Shown piece after piece: positions 25,666-34,497 of a stretch of 64,000 bases of DNA (positions are counted from its first letter, which is position 1; the number at the start of each line of letters is the position of its first letter). Under the pieces are notes generated by a model. The model worked only from the letters and a program-made list of their open reading frames with translations, made no database searches and was not told the DNA's origin. The stretch covers positions 1,488,001-1,552,000 of the forward strand of contig NZ_CP186480.1 in NCBI RefSeq assembly GCF_049354825.1, read 5' to 3'. A program made the translations under genes and the position numbers. The stretch comes from Novosphingobium sp049354825 (GTDB lineage: Bacteria > Pseudomonadota > Alphaproteobacteria > Sphingomonadales > Sphingomonadaceae).

Positions 25666-27278
25666 TGGGCATCGACCGCCGCGACGCGCTCAGGGCCGCT
25701 GCCCTGGGCGCCATCGGCCTCGGCGCGAATCCAGCGCTTGCCACCACCGGGGGCGCGCCGGCCGAAGGCAAAGATGACGCCCGCTGGCGGCGCGGCTTCG
25801 ACAATCAGCGCATACCGGACCTCGGCGACGGACGCTTCCTCAACCCGGTGCTGGCAGGCGATCATCCCGACCCCGCAATCCTGAAGGACGGCCAGGACTA
25901 TTACCTGACGTTCTCGAGCTTCGACGCCTACCCGGGGCTGACGATCTGGCACAGCCGCGACCTGGTGAACTGGCAGCCGCGCGGGCCTGCCCTGACCCGC
26001 AACATCGGCTCCGTCTGGGCGCCCAGCCTTGAGAAGCACGGCGGGCGCTATTTCCTCTACATCCCGGTCAAGGCGGCCCCCAACGACATCTACGTGAGCC
26101 ATTCGGATGGCATCGACGGGCCGTGGTCGGACCCGGTCGCGCTTGGCCTGCACGACCATATCGATCCCTGCCACGCGGTGGCCGAGGATGGCTCGCGCTG
26201 GCTGTTCCTGTCGGGCGGCGACCGCGTCCGGCTGGCGGACGACGGTTTGTCGGTGATCGGAAAGCCCGAGCACGTCTACGATCCATGGCGCTACCCGGAC
26301 GATTGGGACGTCGAGGGCTTCAGCCCCGAGGGGCCGAAGATCCATCGCCGCGGGGACTGGTTCTACATGCTGACCGCGGTGGGCGGCACCGCCGGCCCGC
26401 CGACCGGGCACATGGTCATCGCAGCGCGCAGCCGGTCGCTGCACGGACCTTGGCAACATCATCCCGGCAATCCGCTTGTGCGCACCGTCAGCGAGGACGA
26501 GGCGTGGTGGTCGCGCGGGCACGCCTCGCTGGTAGAGGCTCCCGACGGTTCATGGTGGTCGCTCTACCACGGCTACGAGAAAGGGTTCTGGACGCTGGGC
26601 CGGCAGTGCCTGCTCGACCCGGTCGAATGGACGCCCGACGCCTGGTTCCGCATGACCGGGGGCGACTTGGCGCGCCCGCTTCCCAAGCCGCGCGGCGGCA
26701 ATGCCGTCGCCCACGGCATGCCGCTGTCGGACGATTTTTCCGCTCCGCTGGCGCTGGGCAGCAAGTGGGCGTTCTTTCGCCCCGCCGCGGACGAGGCCGC
26801 GCGCGTGAGCGTGTCGGGCGGCGCCTTGCGCCTGGCGGGCAAGGGCCTGGCGCCCTCGACCGGTTCGCCGCTGCTGCTGACCGCAGGGGACACCAGTTAC
26901 AGGTTTGAATGCGACATTGAACTGGCGCCCGGCGGCACCGCGGGCCTGGTGCTGTTCTACGACGACAAGCTCTACTGCGGGCTCGGCTTCGACCGCGATC
27001 GCTTCGTCACGCACCAGTACGGGATCGAGCGTGGCCGCCCCGCGAATCCGCATGGCGCCCGGATGCGGCTGCGGGTCACCAACCGGCGCCACGTCGTCGC
27101 CTTTCACACCAGCGGCGATGGCGGCAGGACCTGGCAGCGCTTCGATCGCGGCATGGAAGTGTCGGGCTATCACCACAACGTGCGCGGCGGCTTCCTGATG
27201 CTGCGGCCCGGGCTTTACGCAGCCGGCCCGGGCGCCGCCACCTTCCGCGACTTCCGCTTCACTGCGTTGGAAGATTGA
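25665..27278 (+). CDS. Glycoside hydrolase family 43 enzyme
   Basis: A protein of 537 residues with a twin-arginine-like N-terminus (IDRRDALRAAALGAIGLGANP). The five-bladed propeller contains the GH43 catalytic triad: general base in GDHPDPAIL, pKa-modulating Asp in DHIDPCHA, and general acid Glu in GFSPEGPKI. A C-terminal concanavalin-like domain (about residues 355-535, DDFSAPLALGSKW onward) is typical of GH43 beta-xylosidases/arabinofuranosidases. It probably trims arabinose or xylose side chains from pectin in the periplasm. The ATG overlaps the preceding stop (TGATG), indicating translational coupling. Linkage specificity cannot be read from sequence. Confidence 0.9.
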   Translation: MGIDRRDALRAAALGAIGLGANPALATTGGAPAEGKDDARWRRGFDNQRIPDLGDGRFLNPVLAGDHPDPAILKDGQDYYLTFSSFDAYPGLTIWHSRDLVNWQPRGPALTRNIGSVWAPSLEKHGGRYFLYIPVKAAPNDIYVSHSDGIDGPWSDPVALGLHDHIDPCHAVAEDGSRWLFLSGGDRVRLADDGLSVIGKPEHVYDPWRYPDDWDVEGFSPEGPKIHRRGDWFYMLTAVGGTAGPPTGHMVIAARSRSLHGPWQHHPGNPLVRTVSEDEAWWSRGHASLVEAPDGSWWSLYHGYEKGFWTLGRQCLLDPVEWTPDAWFRMTGGDLARPLPKPRGGNAVAHGMPLSDDFSAPLALGSKWAFFRPAADEAARVSVSGGALRLAGKGLAPSTGSPLLLTAGDTSYRFECDIELAPGGTAGLVLFYDDKLYCGLGFDRDRFVTHQYGIERGRPANPHGARMRLRVTNRRHVVAFHTSGDGGRTWQRFDRGMEVSGYHHNVRGGFLMLRPGLYAAGPGAATFRDFRFTALED

Positions 27279-27394
27279 TGTCCGCAGACGGCACCGGACA
27301 GCGCGATCGGTCTGTGTTGGGTGAATCCAGCCAGACCGGCGCGCCGTGGGCCCTGGGCATACGGTTCACGCTGAGAACCCATGATGAAAGGTCG

Positions 27395-28468
27395 GTGCAC
27401 GTGCTGACGAAGCGGCCGCAGCGCCCCTCTCCTGCCCGCCACCGCATGGGAAAGGCGTGGACAACCCTCGCCCTCGCCGCCCTCACCGTCTCGGGCTGCG
27501 CCGCGAAGCACGGCGCCGCGGGCGCGGCGCCCGCACCCGGCCTGATCCCGACCGATCGCAGTTACACGATCGCCAGCCGATGGGAGCAGAACCGCCCCGC
27601 TCACCCCGACTACCGCCTGCCCGAAGTCGCCTTGTCGAACGGGCGCCGCCTGCTGTTCGAGCGCGCCTACGCCACCGCCGGTCCGCGCGAGCTCCACTAC
27701 GACGTGTTCCTGCCCGCGCCAGCGCCCCACGCGGCCCAGGCTATCTTGCTGGTTCATGGCGGCGCGTGGCGATCGGGCCAAAAATCCAATTTTTATGCCA
27801 TCGCCGATCACTTGTCGCAGGCGGGTTACGCGGTGATCCTGCCGGAGTTTCGCCTCGCGCCGGAGGCGCCATATCCGGCCGGCCTGTTCGACATCAACGC
27901 GGCGCTCGCCCGCGTTCGCGGCGACGCCCGGCAATACGGCATCGATCCCGCCCGCATCGCCATCGGCGGCGAATCCTCTGGCGGCCAGATGGCCGCGCTA
28001 CTGGCCTATACCTGCGGCCAGGCCCTTTACGCGCCTGACGGTGTGCGCGCGCCGGCCGTTAGCGCTCTGGTCGATATCGACGGGGTGATCGATTTCACCA
28101 CGCCGCTGGCCCTCGAGAACGAAAATCGCGCCGGAGACGCCTCGTCCGCCGCCCGGTGGCTTGGTGGATCGTGGGAGCATGTGCCGGCGCGCTGGCGCGA
28201 AGCCAGCGCCGCCACGCATGTCAGCCGCGCTTCGCCGCCCACGCTGGTGCTTCGGGGCGATGCGCCGCGCTTTACCGCCGGTTGGGAGGTCGTGCGCGGC
28301 AAGCTGTCACAGCTTGGCATCGCCAGTGAGACTGTCGATTTCCCCGGCCAGCCGCACACCTTCTGGCTGTTCGAGCCTTACGCCGCGCAGGTATCGGCCG
28401 CGATCGATGCGTTCTTGAGGCGGCCTGACGTCGCCGCGGCCCGGCCGTGCGCCGCGCGAGAGCGATGA
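27395..28468 (+). CDS. Lipoprotein alpha/beta hydrolase (esterase/lipase family)
   Basis: An alpha/beta hydrolase with a lipoprotein signal: the hydrophobic stretch TTLALAALTVSGC ends in a lipobox Cys. The core has LLVHGGAWRSGQK (HGG oxyanion motif), nucleophile elbow IGGESSGGQ, VLRGDAPRFT and the catalytic His in GQPHTFWLF. This places it near BD-FAE/hormone-sensitive-lipase esterases. The start is uncertain: the GTG at 27395 has an AAAGG ribosome site, an ATG at 27446 would give a shorter signal, and an ATG at 27278 overlapping the GH43 stop would push the lipobox too far from the N-terminus. It ends 1 base before the pectinesterase start. Membrane-tethered de-esterification of pectic oligomers is likely. 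Confidence 0.82.
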   Translation: MHVLTKRPQRPSPARHRMGKAWTTLALAALTVSGCAAKHGAAGAAPAPGLIPTDRSYTIASRWEQNRPAHPDYRLPEVALSNGRRLLFERAYATAGPRELHYDVFLPAPAPHAAQAILLVHGGAWRSGQKSNFYAIADHLSQAGYAVILPEFRLAPEAPYPAGLFDINAALARVRGDARQYGIDPARIAIGGESSGGQMAALLAYTCGQALYAPDGVRAPAVSALVDIDGVIDFTTPLALENENRAGDASSAARWLGGSWEHVPARWREASAATHVSRASPPTLVLRGDAPRFTAGWEVVRGKLSQLGIASETVDFPGQPHTFWLFEPYAAQVSAAIDAFLRRPDVAAARPCAARER

Positions 28469-28469
28469 G

Positions 28470-29600
28470 ATGACCGCCCGGTGCATCGCCGTTCTCGCGC
28501 TGTCGCTACTGGCAGGTTGTGCTGGCACGCTGGCGCCGACAGCGCCAGTCGTGACAACTGTCACGCACCGTCTGGCGGTCAGTACTGACTGCCACGCGCG
28601 GCCCGCGTGCTTCGGAACCGTCCAGACCGCGGTCGATGCCGCCGGCACGTTTCCAACCCCGGATCCGGTCACGATCGCGATCGGCCGCGGCAACTTCAAG
28701 GAGCGGGTCGAAGTGCGGCGCGCCAATGTTGCGCTGGTCGGCGCCGGTCGCGGCGCGACGCGGATCTACAACGATCTGGTTGCCGAGACCGCGGGGCGGT
28801 ATCACCGCGATCACTGGGGGACGCCCGGATCGGCCACCCTCGTCGTCGATGCCGACGGGGTGACGGTGCGCGGACTGACGATCGAAAACACCTTCGATTA
28901 CCTCGCCAACGACGCGCTCGCCGCTGGCGCGCCGGGCCGGATCGCCAATCACCAGGCGGTCGCCGTGCTGCTCGACATTCACAGCGACCGAGTGCTGATG
29001 GAAGATGTTGCGCTGCTGGGGTACCAAGACACCCTGTTTGCCAACGGCAGGCGCGGCTACATCCGCAACGCCCTGATTGCCGGCAACGTCGACTTCATTT
29101 TCGGGAATGGCCAGTTGCTGATCGAGGACAGCGAACTGCGCACGCGCCGCCGCGCGAAAGACGAGCGTGACAACGGATTCCAGTCGTTCCTGCTGGCACC
29201 CTCGACACAGCTCAGCCAGCCCTTCGGCATCGTCGTTCATCGCTCGCGCCTGACGCGGGAAGCCGGCGTGCCCGATGCCAGCGTAGCGCTGGCGCGCCCG
29301 TGGCACCCCACCAGCCGCTTTGCCGACGGCCGTTACGCCGATCCCGCGGCGGTCGGGCAGGCGCTTTTCATCGATTGCTGGATGGACCGCCACATTGGGC
29401 CAAGACACTGGACCAGCATGCAGGGAACCGCGCGCGACGGCACGAAGACAGCGATCTTCACCCCGCAAACCTCACGCTTCTGGGAAACGAACGCGAAGGG
29501 CCCCGGCGCCCGCCACGAAGACATCGGCATGTCATGGCGCCCCGCCCTGTCCTGGCCGCAAATGCGCGCACGGTTCTTCGCGGGTTGGCCCCAGGCCTGA
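28470..29600 (+). CDS. Pectin methylesterase (carbohydrate esterase family 8), lipoprotein
   Basis: A pectinesterase of 376 residues that removes methyl esters from homogalacturonan so that pectate lyase can act. The N-terminus MTARCIAVLALSLLAGCAG carries a lipobox (LAGC), so the enzyme is membrane anchored rather than free. CE8 motifs are present in order: FGTVQTAVDAA, the catalytic Asp in GYQDTLF, the second Asp in GNVDFIFGN, and LARPWHP (usual form LGRPW). It starts 1 base after the preceding hydrolase stop, closing the receptor-led operon. Identification is firm; outer- versus inner-membrane anchoring is not determined. Confidence 0.92.
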   Translation: MTARCIAVLALSLLAGCAGTLAPTAPVVTTVTHRLAVSTDCHARPACFGTVQTAVDAAGTFPTPDPVTIAIGRGNFKERVEVRRANVALVGAGRGATRIYNDLVAETAGRYHRDHWGTPGSATLVVDADGVTVRGLTIENTFDYLANDALAAGAPGRIANHQAVAVLLDIHSDRVLMEDVALLGYQDTLFANGRRGYIRNALIAGNVDFIFGNGQLLIEDSELRTRRRAKDERDNGFQSFLLAPSTQLSQPFGIVVHRSRLTREAGVPDASVALARPWHPTSRFADGRYADPAAVGQALFIDCWMDRHIGPRHWTSMQGTARDGTKTAIFTPQTSRFWETNAKGPGARHEDIGMSWRPALSWPQMRARFFAGWPQA

Positions 29601-29701
29601 GCCCCTCGAGAAGCCGGTTCTCAGGGAATCCGCGAAGAAACTGCCATCGCGCACAAAAAGCCGCGAACCCCCGGCCTTCCTCTAGCCCGCCTCGAAAGCG
29701 G

Positions 29702-29788
29702 TGGTGCCCAGAAGAGGACTCGAACCTCCACGCCCTTGCGAGCGCCAGCACCTGAAGCTGGTGCGTCTACCAATTCCGCCATCTGGGC
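29702..29788 (-). tRNA. tRNA-Leu (anticodon CAG)
   Basis: On the minus strand the acceptor arms GCCCAGA/TCTGGGC, discriminator A and encoded CCA fit. The anticodon arm is CCAGC-TTCAGGT-GCTGG (CAG), with a long variable arm GCGCTCGCAAGGGCGT typical of class II tRNAs. It marks the right edge of the pectin locus. Confidence 0.95.
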
Positions 29789-29955
29789 ACGGGGCGGGGA
29801 CTGCTTGGTCTCCGCCGGGTAGGAGCGGGCCGATAGACGGGGGTCGGGGCGGTTGTCAACGGCGGTGAGGCGGATTTGCGAAATGCGCACGGTTGCTTGG
29901 GCGCCGGGTCCTGTGCCAAGGGCCGGTCAGGCATTTTTCCAGGTGGAATCGAACG

Positions 29956-30915
29956 ATGGCAGGCGGCTCGGCATTGCGGGACAAGCTGGTGGTGGTGATC
30001 GGCGGCAGCGGCTTCGTCGGTGCACACCTGGCGCAGGAACTGCTGTCGCGCGGCGCGCGGCTGCGGCTGGCAAGCCGCCATCCCGAGCGGGCCTTCCGCA
30101 TCCGCGCGCTGGCCAACCTGGGCCAGGTTCAATTCGCCCGCTGCGATGTGACGGACACGCAATCGCTGGCGCGCGTTCTCCAGGGTGCCGACGCGGTCGT
30201 GAACCTGGTCGGCGCCTTTTCGGGTGACCTCGACGCGCTGCAGGGCCGCGGCGCGGGGCGCGTCGCCGCTCAGGCCCTGACGGCGGGCGCGGGCGCGTTC
30301 GTCCACGTTTCCGCGATCGGGGCCGACCCTGAGTCCAGAAGCGGCTATGCGCATTCCAAGGGTGTGGGCGAAGCGGCCGTGCGCGCCGCCTTTCCGGGCG
30401 CGACGATCGTTCGGCCGTCAGTCCTGTTCGGCGAGGACGACGGCTTCCTCAACCTGTTCGCCGGCCTCATCGCGCGCCTGCCGGCCTTGCCGGTGTTCGG
30501 TCCCAAGGCGCAGCTTCAGCCGCTTTTCGTGGACGACGCCGCCGAAGCCATCGCCAACGCGCTCGCCGATCCGGCGCACCACGGGGGCAAGATTTACGAG
30601 ATCGGCGGCCCCGAAGTGATTACGATGGGCGAGATCAATCACCGCATCGCGGCGGCACAGGGGCGCGAGCGGATGTTCATGAACGTGCCCGACACCGTTT
30701 CTGGCCTGTTCGCCAAGCTCACGGGCTGGCTGCCGGCTGCGCCGTTGAGCAGCGACCAGTGGATGATGCTGCAGGCAGGCAACGTGGCCGCAGGCGGCAC
30801 GAAGGACATTGCGGCGCTGGGTGTCACGCCGCGGCCGCTGTCGCTGTTCCTTGATCGCTGGATGACCCGCTACCGCACGCATGGCCGGTTCGCGGGCCGC
30901 GCGCCGGCCGCCTAG
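29956..30915 (+). CDS. NAD(P)-dependent epimerase, complex I NDUFA9-like
   Basis: An atypical extended short-chain dehydrogenase of 319 residues. Its N-terminus LVVVIGGSGFVGAHLAQEL carries the Rossmann GGxGFxG loop, followed by ARCDVTDTQSL, VNLVGAF, VHVSAIGAD and YAHSKGVGE (Tyr-x3-Lys), the pattern of the NDUFA9/COQ11-like group. The C-terminal part has LQPLFVDDAAEAI. Such proteins in alphaproteobacteria are related to a supernumerary subunit of respiratory complex I or to quinone biosynthesis. An AGGTGGA ribosome site lies upstream. The gene is monocistronic; the convergent GST follows. Confidence 0.87.
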   Translation: MAGGSALRDKLVVVIGGSGFVGAHLAQELLSRGARLRLASRHPERAFRIRALANLGQVQFARCDVTDTQSLARVLQGADAVVNLVGAFSGDLDALQGRGAGRVAAQALTAGAGAFVHVSAIGADPESRSGYAHSKGVGEAAVRAAFPGATIVRPSVLFGEDDGFLNLFAGLIARLPALPVFGPKAQLQPLFVDDAAEAIANALADPAHHGGKIYEIGGPEVITMGEINHRIAAAQGRERMFMNVPDTVSGLFAKLTGWLPAAPLSSDQWMMLQAGNVAAGGTKDIAALGVTPRPLSLFLDRWMTRYRTHGRFAGRAPAA

Positions 30916-30921
30916 TCGGCG

Positions 30922-31593
30922 CTAGGCGTTGACGTCGGCATAGTGCGAAGGCGGCTGGATGACGTCCATCCGCTCGGTCAGCAGCGGGCGGAAGCTCGGC
31001 CGGCTCTTGAACACCGAATACCAGCCCTGCGCCTGCTCGTGGCCGTTCCAGTCGAGCCCGCCGAGATAATCGGCGACCGAGATCTGCGCTGCCGCCGCCA
31101 GGTCGGCCAGGCTCATGGTCACGCCGCCCAGCCAGGCGCGGTAATCGATCAGGTGATCGACATAATCGAGGTAGTCGTGCGCCAGCTTCATCGCCTGGCG
31201 CAGCGCCTTGCTGTCAGGCGACTGGCGCAGGACCAGGCGCTTCATCATCCGCTCATGCAGCAGCGGCGCGGTGACGTTGGCGTAGAAATCCTCGTCGAAC
31301 ATGGCGACTAGGCGGCGAATCTCGGCGCGTGCGGGGGCGGTGCCGACGATAAGGGGATTCTTGTCGCCGGTCTCTTCCAGGTATTCGCAGATGGCGCGGC
31401 TGTCCGAGAGGGTCAGGCCCTTGTCGGGATCATGGAGCACAGGTGTGCGGCCCGCGTGGTTGAGGTCCATGAAGCCTTCGCGCCGATCCCACGGGTTCTC
31501 ACGCACGAGTTCGTAGGGAATGCCCTTCTCGGACATGGCAAGGCGCACCTTGCGGCTGAAGGGGCACAGGGGGAACTGGTAGAGCTGCCACAT
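30922..31593 (-). CDS. Glutathione S-transferase family protein
   Basis: A GST-fold protein of 223 residues. The thioredoxin-like N-terminal domain begins LYQFPLCPFSRKVRLAMSEKG, with CPFS at the position of the catalytic Cys/Ser, and has the conserved cis-Pro in GRTPVLHD and the glutathione-gamma-glutamyl site LSDSRAICEYLEE. The all-helical C-terminal domain follows (MSLADLAAAAQISVADYL with the N-capping SLAD). Substrate is unknown; a redox/thioltransferase-like class is suggested by the Cys. It converges with the epimerase gene, 6 bases apart. Confidence 0.9.
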   Translation of the reverse strand: MWQLYQFPLCPFSRKVRLAMSEKGIPYELVRENPWDRREGFMDLNHAGRTPVLHDPDKGLTLSDSRAICEYLEETGDKNPLIVGTAPARAEIRRLVAMFDEDFYANVTAPLLHERMMKRLVLRQSPDSKALRQAMKLAHDYLDYVDHLIDYRAWLGGVTMSLADLAAAAQISVADYLGGLDWNGHEQAQGWYSVFKSRPSFRPLLTERMDVIQPPSHYADVNA

Positions 31594-31682
31594 GGGCCCG
31601 CTCTAGCGCCGCGGCGGGCGCAGCGTCCACCGGGCGAGCGGCGCTTTTTCAGTGCATAACCCCGCGCCGTGCCGGGCTGCGA

Positions 31683-32213
31683 TCAGGTGGCGGGTGCCTC
31701 GGCGGTTCCGGCGGCCGGCTCTGCCGGGGCATTGCGCGGAGCGGACGTAGCGGGCGTGGCCTGCGCCTGTCCCATCGCCTCGCCCATGCGGGCGCCCATT
31801 TCGCGAAGCTGAGGCAGCATCTTGCCCATCGCCTCGGTCATGCCCGCCATACCGCCCATCATCACCGGTACCGCGCGGCCGACCTGGCGCGGCGCATCCG
31901 CGGCACCAGCGCCGGCCAGGTCGCGGAGGCGCGCGCCGTCCCTGACGGGCGGCGCGGGCTTGCGCGGTTTGCCGGCGGCAGTGTCGGCAGCTTGCGCCGC
32001 CTTCAGGAACGGCGCTGCCGGCATGTCGAGCAGCGCCCCCATCATCGCCGCCATCGCGTCTCCCATTGCCGCCTGCGCGGCAGGATTGCGCATCGTTTCG
32101 GCAACGCGCGCCATGTCGGCGGCGTCCCTGTCGGCCGGCTGCTCGGCGGCGAAAGACGGTAGCGGGGCCAGCAGGGCAGCGGCGGACGCGATCAGGACAA
32201 ACTTGCGGGTCAC
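31683..32213 (-). CDS. Hypothetical exported protein, Met/Ala/Pro-rich
   Basis: A protein of 176 residues with a signal peptide (TRKFVLIASAAALLAPLPSFAAEQ). The mature part contains amphipathic helices rich in Met and Gly (MGDAMAAMMGALLDMP and MMGGMAGMTEAMGKMLP) and a disordered Ala/Pro tail. The GTG at 32213 is chosen because it starts the signal peptide and follows GGAGAG; a much longer in-frame reading upstream is antisense to the receptor gene's neighbourhood and not protein-like. I recognise no family with certainty; similar small proteins occur in sphingomonads. It lies 68 bases downstream of the second receptor gene on the same strand and may be co-transcribed. Confidence 0.75.
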   Translation of the reverse strand: MTRKFVLIASAAALLAPLPSFAAEQPADRDAADMARVAETMRNPAAQAAMGDAMAAMMGALLDMPAAPFLKAAQAADTAAGKPRKPAPPVRDGARLRDLAGAGAADAPRQVGRAVPVMMGGMAGMTEAMGKMLPQLREMGARMGEAMGQAQATPATSAPRNAPAEPAAGTAEAPAT

Positions 32214-32281
32214 GGACGACTCTCCGGCATGACGAAAGCGCAAATCTGGGCCGCCGCGCCTGACCTCGTGCTGAACGGCCG

Positions 32282-34393
32282 CTAGAAGTTGCCGCGCACA
32301 GAAAAGCGGAACATCGGCCCGATCAACCGGTTGCGATCTTCGTAGAAGGCGACCGGGGCAACGTCGCGCGGGCCGGAATAGACCGTCCGGTCCCACCGGC
32401 TGCGCGCGTTGAACAGATTGTTGACCGCCACCTTTACCGTCAGCCCGGCCACGTCCTTGTTCTCGACGAAGACCTCTCCCCAAAACGGGCCTTCGAACTG
32501 GGAGCCGGATTCCTGCAGCCGGTAGGAGGGCTCGTTGTGGAAGTATTCCAGCGAGGTCCCCCAGGCCCAGTCGGAGCCGGGAATGTCGTGCCGCAGCGAC
32601 AAGTCGAAAACGCGCGACGTGAAGCCGTTGTACTGATGCCTGGCACCCGTCAGCGGGTCGACCAGCGACGAGGTCTGCAGCAGCGCCCGCAGGTCCACCT
32701 TGGCGCCTTTGAACCCCATCGGATCGAGGTTCAACGTCGCCGACCAGTCGATCGCGGAGGCGCGCGCCTTGGCGATGTTGCCGGTCGATTCGCCGCCCCC
32801 CGGAAGCGGCACGACGGCGACCAGATCCTGCACGAACCGCGTCACCAGCCGCAGCTTGCTGCTGCCCCAGCGGCCCAGCCGCTTGTTGGCTTCCATTTCG
32901 ATCGACCAGTCCTGCTGCGGCACCAGTGCGGCATTGCCGGCGTTCTCGTTTCCATCGTTGAGGAAACGCTTGCCGAGGAATTCGTAAAGCGACAGCTGCA
33001 GGACGCGGCGCATGACCTTGCCGGAAAGGTCGAAGTCCGACCGCGGCTTCCACGCCAGTGACAGCGAGCCCTTGGGGCGGAAGAAGCTGCGGCTGAGACC
33101 GCCCGCGCCGCCCTGCGAAATCGTCGAATATTCCGCTTCCGCGACCGCCTGCAGGTTGAGCTTGGGAGACAGCGCCGTGCCGTAGCTGAGCGAGGCGTTG
33201 TAGCGGTTCTCTCCAACCCTGCCGGTGCCCGGCTCGAACGGGCTTTCCACGAACGTGTCGTCCGGGCGCAGGTCTCCGGTGGCGGCGATGCTGGAGAGGC
33301 GGTTGAAGGCGCCCTCGCCCGACAGCTGCCAGTCGCCGCCCAGCATCTTCCAGCCGAACTCGGCGCGGCCGATCGTTTCGCCCAGGCCGGTGTGCTGGCG
33401 ATAGAGATCGCCAAGCGGCGGCGACCCGTCGACCAGCCGGGTGACGACCGCGCTGACGTCCCTGGAATCGGCGAAGCGCCGCAGCCCGATCAGCTTGAGA
33501 GTGCCACCCGCCGCCGGCGCCGTAACGTCGCCGGCGATCTCGTACCCCCAGGTGTCCTCGACGTCGGTCAGCAGGCGGTTGCGGTCGATCCCGGCGGGAC
33601 GATGGCGGGCGCTGACCTCGCGGTAATCGTTCCAGCCGCGCTGGACGCTGGCATTGAGGTTTGCCTTCGCTCCGCCGCCCAGGTCGTAGGCCAGCCGGCC
33701 GCTGAGCTTGGGCTGGTCCCAGTTGCTGCGCCAGCGGTCGTCGCGGGTTTCCAGCAGCGCGCCATCGCCAAGCGTAATCGTGGTGGGCCCGCCCGCGCCC
33801 GACCGGTCACCTTCGACCGCGAAGGCGGTCGTCCAGTCGAGCCGGCCGGACTTGCCCGACAGCGAAACCTCGCCGCGCAGCACGATGGGATCGGAATAAT
33901 GGGCGCGCAGCTCGGGCGTCCAGGAAAACTGGCCCTTGGTGCCCCCGGTGTTGACCACGATGTTGCCGACCTGGCCGGACAGGCCCGGCAGCGCGAGCGT
34001 GGCTCCGTCGACCACCTCGATCCGCACCACCGAGGAAGCGGGGATCCGTGACAATTGGGTCTGGAAGCTGTCCGTCTTGTTGGTCGGGCGCTCCCCGTTG
34101 ATCAGGATGTTGCCGGTGGCATTGCCGATCCCGCGCGACTGATCGTTGTCGCGGACCGAGAAGCCGGGAAGCTGGACGACCATGTCCCAGGCCGTGCGCG
34201 GAGCGAAGCGGGCGAAGTAATCCGGCGCGAAGACCTGGCGGGCCGCGGCGGCGGCATCCGCGGCGGCCGTTGCGGCCGGCGCCGGGTCGGTCGCTGCCTT
34301 TGCGCGCACGGCCGGCGCGGCGACCAGCACGGCGGCGATCACCAGCACGCTCGTTCCCGCAACCCGGCCCGCTGGCCCTGACTTCATCGACAT
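32282..34393 (-). CDS. TonB-dependent receptor (second, substrate unknown)
   Basis: An outer-membrane receptor of 703 residues. After an N-terminal signal segment (VAGTSVLVIAAVLVAAPAVRAKA) comes a plug domain: APRTAWDMVVQLPGFSVRD, GNATGNILINGERP, LSRIPASSVVRIEVVDG. The barrel ends in GPMFRFSVRGNF with the required terminal Phe. The plug resembles the short Fe/siderophore-type arrangement rather than the large glycan receptor at 21708, and no TonB box is obvious. The ATG at 34393 has a GGGAGAG ribosome site. A 13-base palindrome, ATCGGC-G-GCCGAT (34464-34476), lies upstream and may be regulatory. Context does not reveal the ligand. Confidence 0.86.
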   Translation of the reverse strand: MSMKSGPAGRVAGTSVLVIAAVLVAAPAVRAKAATDPAPAATAAADAAAAARQVFAPDYFARFAPRTAWDMVVQLPGFSVRDNDQSRGIGNATGNILINGERPTNKTDSFQTQLSRIPASSVVRIEVVDGATLALPGLSGQVGNIVVNTGGTKGQFSWTPELRAHYSDPIVLRGEVSLSGKSGRLDWTTAFAVEGDRSGAGGPTTITLGDGALLETRDDRWRSNWDQPKLSGRLAYDLGGGAKANLNASVQRGWNDYREVSARHRPAGIDRNRLLTDVEDTWGYEIAGDVTAPAAGGTLKLIGLRRFADSRDVSAVVTRLVDGSPPLGDLYRQHTGLGETIGRAEFGWKMLGGDWQLSGEGAFNRLSSIAATGDLRPDDTFVESPFEPGTGRVGENRYNASLSYGTALSPKLNLQAVAEAEYSTISQGGAGGLSRSFFRPKGSLSLAWKPRSDFDLSGKVMRRVLQLSLYEFLGKRFLNDGNENAGNAALVPQQDWSIEMEANKRLGRWGSSKLRLVTRFVQDLVAVVPLPGGGESTGNIAKARASAIDWSATLNLDPMGFKGAKVDLRALLQTSSLVDPLTGARHQYNGFTSRVFDLSLRHDIPGSDWAWGTSLEYFHNEPSYRLQESGSQFEGPFWGEVFVENKDVAGLTVKVAVNNLFNARSRWDRTVYSGPRDVAPVAFYEDRNRLIGPMFRFSVRGNF

Positions 34394-34497
34394 CGTTCTC
34401 TCCCGGCCGTGACAGGCCGAGACCGTCATGCAGCAGGTGGGCGGCAGAAAGGCGCGCCAATCGATCGGCGGCCGATAACCGCCGACAAACGTAGTCG

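Noticed and set aside
32214..33053. Upstream in-frame extension of the Met-rich exported protein
   Set aside because: It overlaps the second TonB receptor in another frame and would bury the signal peptide.
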